Shown piece after piece: positions 62,440-64,000 of a stretch of DNA of 64,000 nucleotides (positions are counted from its first letter, which is position 1; each line of letters starts with the position of its first letter). The notes beneath the pieces are model-generated. The model made no database searches. It saw only the letters and a list, made by a program, of their open reading frames with translations, and was not told the DNA's origin. The translations under genes were made by a program, and so were the position numbers. Origin of the DNA: Methanomicrobiales archaeon HGW-Methanomicrobiales-1 (lineage in GTDB: Archaea > Halobacteriota > Methanomicrobia > Methanomicrobiales > Methanospirillaceae); assembly GCA_002839675.1 (NCBI GenBank), contig PGYM01000002.1:352111-416110 (forward strand), read 5' to 3'.

Positions 62440-63645
62440 CTAAAACAACGTGTCCTGCCGGGTTGGTTTTTTGATGTGCAGGACTTCGCAGGCAGCATCG
62501 GCAACACGTTCCTGCTGCCCCGGAAGCGTGTAAACACCGAGACGCCACTGTTCGCGCCGGGTGGCATTAAGCGTCCGTACACGGGGAGAAAACTCTTCGA
62601 AATCCACGATTGCATGCCGGTTCTTCACCCGGACACCCAGTGACATCTCGCTCGGGATCGAGGGGATGTCTACCAGCACTTCTTGGGGCTGGACACCGGC
62701 CAGTTCAGCTATCCGGGTGGCAAAATCCCTGCATTTTTCGATCGGCACCCCTTCTTGGAATGTAACTATATTGACCTGGTCACTCCCGACGGAAAGGGCT
62801 CGCTTGTAGAGCCGGCGTTGGTACAATCGTGCCGCAAGATCCCGTGCCACGGGTTTTTCTGAGGTTTGTAACGTATGCATGCACTCCGGATCATCCATAC
62901 TCAGTATTTTTTGTGCATCGGCAGCTGTTGCACCGGTGAGATGTTCGAGAACGGCAAGCTGGAACATACATTCCCCGATCCGGCTCACGTGGTGGTAATA
63001 AACGGACGGTCGCATCAGCGTGCGGGCAATGAGCAGGGACTCGGCCGCATTCACACCGTTCTCATCGAGCACCGTCCCCTCAGGTGTCCGGATCAGGTAC
63101 CGGATAAGACGCTGGGCATCAACCGTACCATACGGGGCACCGGTGTAATACGCATCCCGGAGCAGGTAATCCATCCGGTCAACATCGAGATCGCCATGGA
63201 TAATACCGGACAGCGGGTGTTTTCCTTTCACCACCGAACAGAGTTCATCGGGATCAATATCCGAGGCGCGGAGCAGATCTCCCACCTGGTCCTCGACAAC
63301 CAGCTCGATATCATCATGGGTACGGTGCAGAAACTCTTCCATCAGGGGTTCGCTTGCATGGGAGAACGGACCGTGCCCGATATCATGGAGAAGTGCAGCG
63401 GCGACAACCAGCGTGCGCTCGGGATCGGATAGTTCGAACCGCCGGCAGGCAACATCGGCAAGAAACATAGTGCCCAGCGAGTGCTCGAACCGCGTGTGGT
63501 TTGCACCCGGATACACCAGAAATGAAAACCCGAGTTGCTTGATGTAGCGGAGGCGCTGCAGGGCCGGGGAATCCAGCAGGGCAAGCGCAAACTCTTCCAC
63601 TTCCACATAGCCATGGATCGGGTCTTTGATGATCTTCAAACTCAC
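62440..63645 (-). CDS. HD-domain phosphohydrolase (SAMHD1/YdhJ-like)
   Basis: 401 residues. The HD metal site is complete: 'NHTRFEHSLG', 'AALLHDIGHGPFSHA' and 'HGDLDVDRMDYLLRD'. These proteins hydrolyse dNTPs or other nucleotides. The start is a GTG at 63645 ('SLKIIKDPIHGYVEVEEFA' follows); longer frames overlap the divergent cofD gene and have no family match. A C-terminal ~150 residues are alpha/beta as in relatives. Divergent from cofD with about 40 bases between. Confidence 0.88.
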   Translation of the reverse strand: MSLKIIKDPIHGYVEVEEFALALLDSPALQRLRYIKQLGFSFLVYPGANHTRFEHSLGTMFLADVACRRFELSDPERTLVVAAALLHDIGHGPFSHASEPLMEEFLHRTHDDIELVVEDQVGDLLRASDIDPDELCSVVKGKHPLSGIIHGDLDVDRMDYLLRDAYYTGAPYGTVDAQRLIRYLIRTPEGTVLDENGVNAAESLLIARTLMRPSVYYHHVSRIGECMFQLAVLEHLTGATAADAQKILSMDDPECMHTLQTSEKPVARDLAARLYQRRLYKRALSVGSDQVNIVTFQEGVPIEKCRDFATRIAELAGVQPQEVLVDIPSIPSEMSLGVRVKNRHAIVDFEEFSPRVRTLNATRREQWRLGVYTLPGQQERVADAACEVLHIKKPTRQDTLF

Positions 63646-63684
63646 TAAAGAATCTTCATATACATCGCATAAAAGTATTGAGTA

Positions 63685-64000
63685 ATGATTACCTTCCTTT
63701 CGGGCGGGACTGGCACCCCGAAACTCCTGCGGGGCATGCAGAAAGTGATGGACCGGCACGAGATTTCGGTTATTGTCAATACGGCAGAAGACATCTGGAT
63801 CTCGGGAAACCACATCTCACCGGATGTTGACACCGTCATGTATCTCTTTGCCGGCATCCTCAACACCGATACGTGGTGGGGGGTCAGGAATGACACGTTC
63901 ATCACCCACGATGAGATCACACGGCTGGGTGTCGATGAGTTTATCGCGATCGGCGACCGGGACCGGGCAGTGCATGTTGCCCGGGGCGAGATGATGCGAA
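63685..64000 (+). CDS. cofD: 2-phospho-L-lactate transferase, N-terminal part (cut by window edge)
   Basis: The first 105 codons are visible. CofD adds the lactyl-phosphate side chain to the deazaflavin FO to make coenzyme F420, the hydride carrier of methanogenesis. Signatures: '[18 protein letters not shown]' at the N-terminus and '[20 protein letters not shown]' with the metal-binding Asp. '[13 protein letters not shown]' appears before the edge. TATA-like ATAAAAG (about 63669) lies upstream. The gene continues beyond the window. Confidence 0.93.
   Translation, partial: MITFLSGGTGTPKLLRGMQKVMDRHEISVIVNTAEDIWISGNHISPDVDTVMYLFAGILNTDTWWGVRNDTFITHDEITRLGVDEFIAIGDRDRAVHVARGEMMR

Overview
The window reads as chromosome of a methanogenic euryarchaeon, most likely order Methanomicrobiales and probably close to Methanoregula. 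This is inferred from gene content, not from a database search. Archaeal markers are the PolD large subunit (DP2), a euryarchaeal RPA with its partner, deoxyhypusine synthase, a CTP-type riboflavin kinase, an A1AO ATP synthase, RNase J, a leucine tRNA without encoded CCA, and CofD of coenzyme F420 synthesis at the right edge. Genes are dense and moderately GC-rich, often with 1-4 base overlaps (ATGA, GTGA) and TATA boxes about 30 bases before the inferred transcription start.

Layout. 1-4.2 kb: a minus-strand signalling pair (CheB-CheR-PAS fusion, then a PAS protein cut by the left edge). 4.5-7.8 kb: membrane proteins of unknown role and an HdeD-like protein. 7.9-10.0 kb: a compact six-gene minus-strand operon of small coiled-coil, membrane-anchored and zinc-ribbon proteins; three members share one motif. 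10.3-12.4 kb: deoxyhypusine synthase, PyrF and a stand-alone NrdD-type glycyl-radical domain. 12.4-19.2 kb: TPR protein, HTH-PAS regulator, CbiZ, a DUF1858 protein, RPA with its partner, and an M24 peptidase. 19.3-24.0 kb: ribB-ribK, then a divergent HTH gene leading into HMG-CoA synthase, thiolase and the DUF35 protein. 25-32 kb: RNase J, a hairpin-rich gap, Trm5-like enzyme, HMG-CoA reductase, RimI, a DUF1015 protein and HisG. 32-39.5 kb: a secreted VWA/Ig-like surface protein divergent from a lipoprotein and five pilin-like genes. 40-46 kb: LysE exporter, tRNA-Leu(CAA), DP2 carrying a 165-residue mini-intein, and two HEAT-repeat proteins. 46.5-57.4 kb: a DUF1646 transporter and the A1AO ATP synthase, split into a plus-strand H-I arm and a minus-strand K-E-C-F-A-B-D arm that converge on a 25-bp repeat array and a STAS gene. 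57.5-64 kb: two divergent paralogs of unknown function, an aconitase-X/UbiD/UbiX cluster, a lipoprotein, an HD phosphohydrolase and the start of cofD.

How the genes fit together. Thiolase, HMG-CoA synthase, the DUF35 bridge and HMG-CoA reductase make mevalonate. The aconitase-X protein, UbiD-like decarboxylase and UbiX match the archaeal anhydromevalonate-phosphate branch toward isoprenoid lipids, so much of lipid precursor synthesis lies in one 40-kb stretch. The ATP synthase supplies energy from the ion gradient of methanogenesis. The surface and pilin block and the PAS proteins are the more variable, environment-facing part.

The least explained items are the coiled-coil operon at 7.9-10.0 kb, the 25-bp repeat array at 50.5 kb, the hairpin-rich gap at 26.4-26.8 kb, the free glycyl-radical domain, and the paralog pair at 57.5-58.3 kb.
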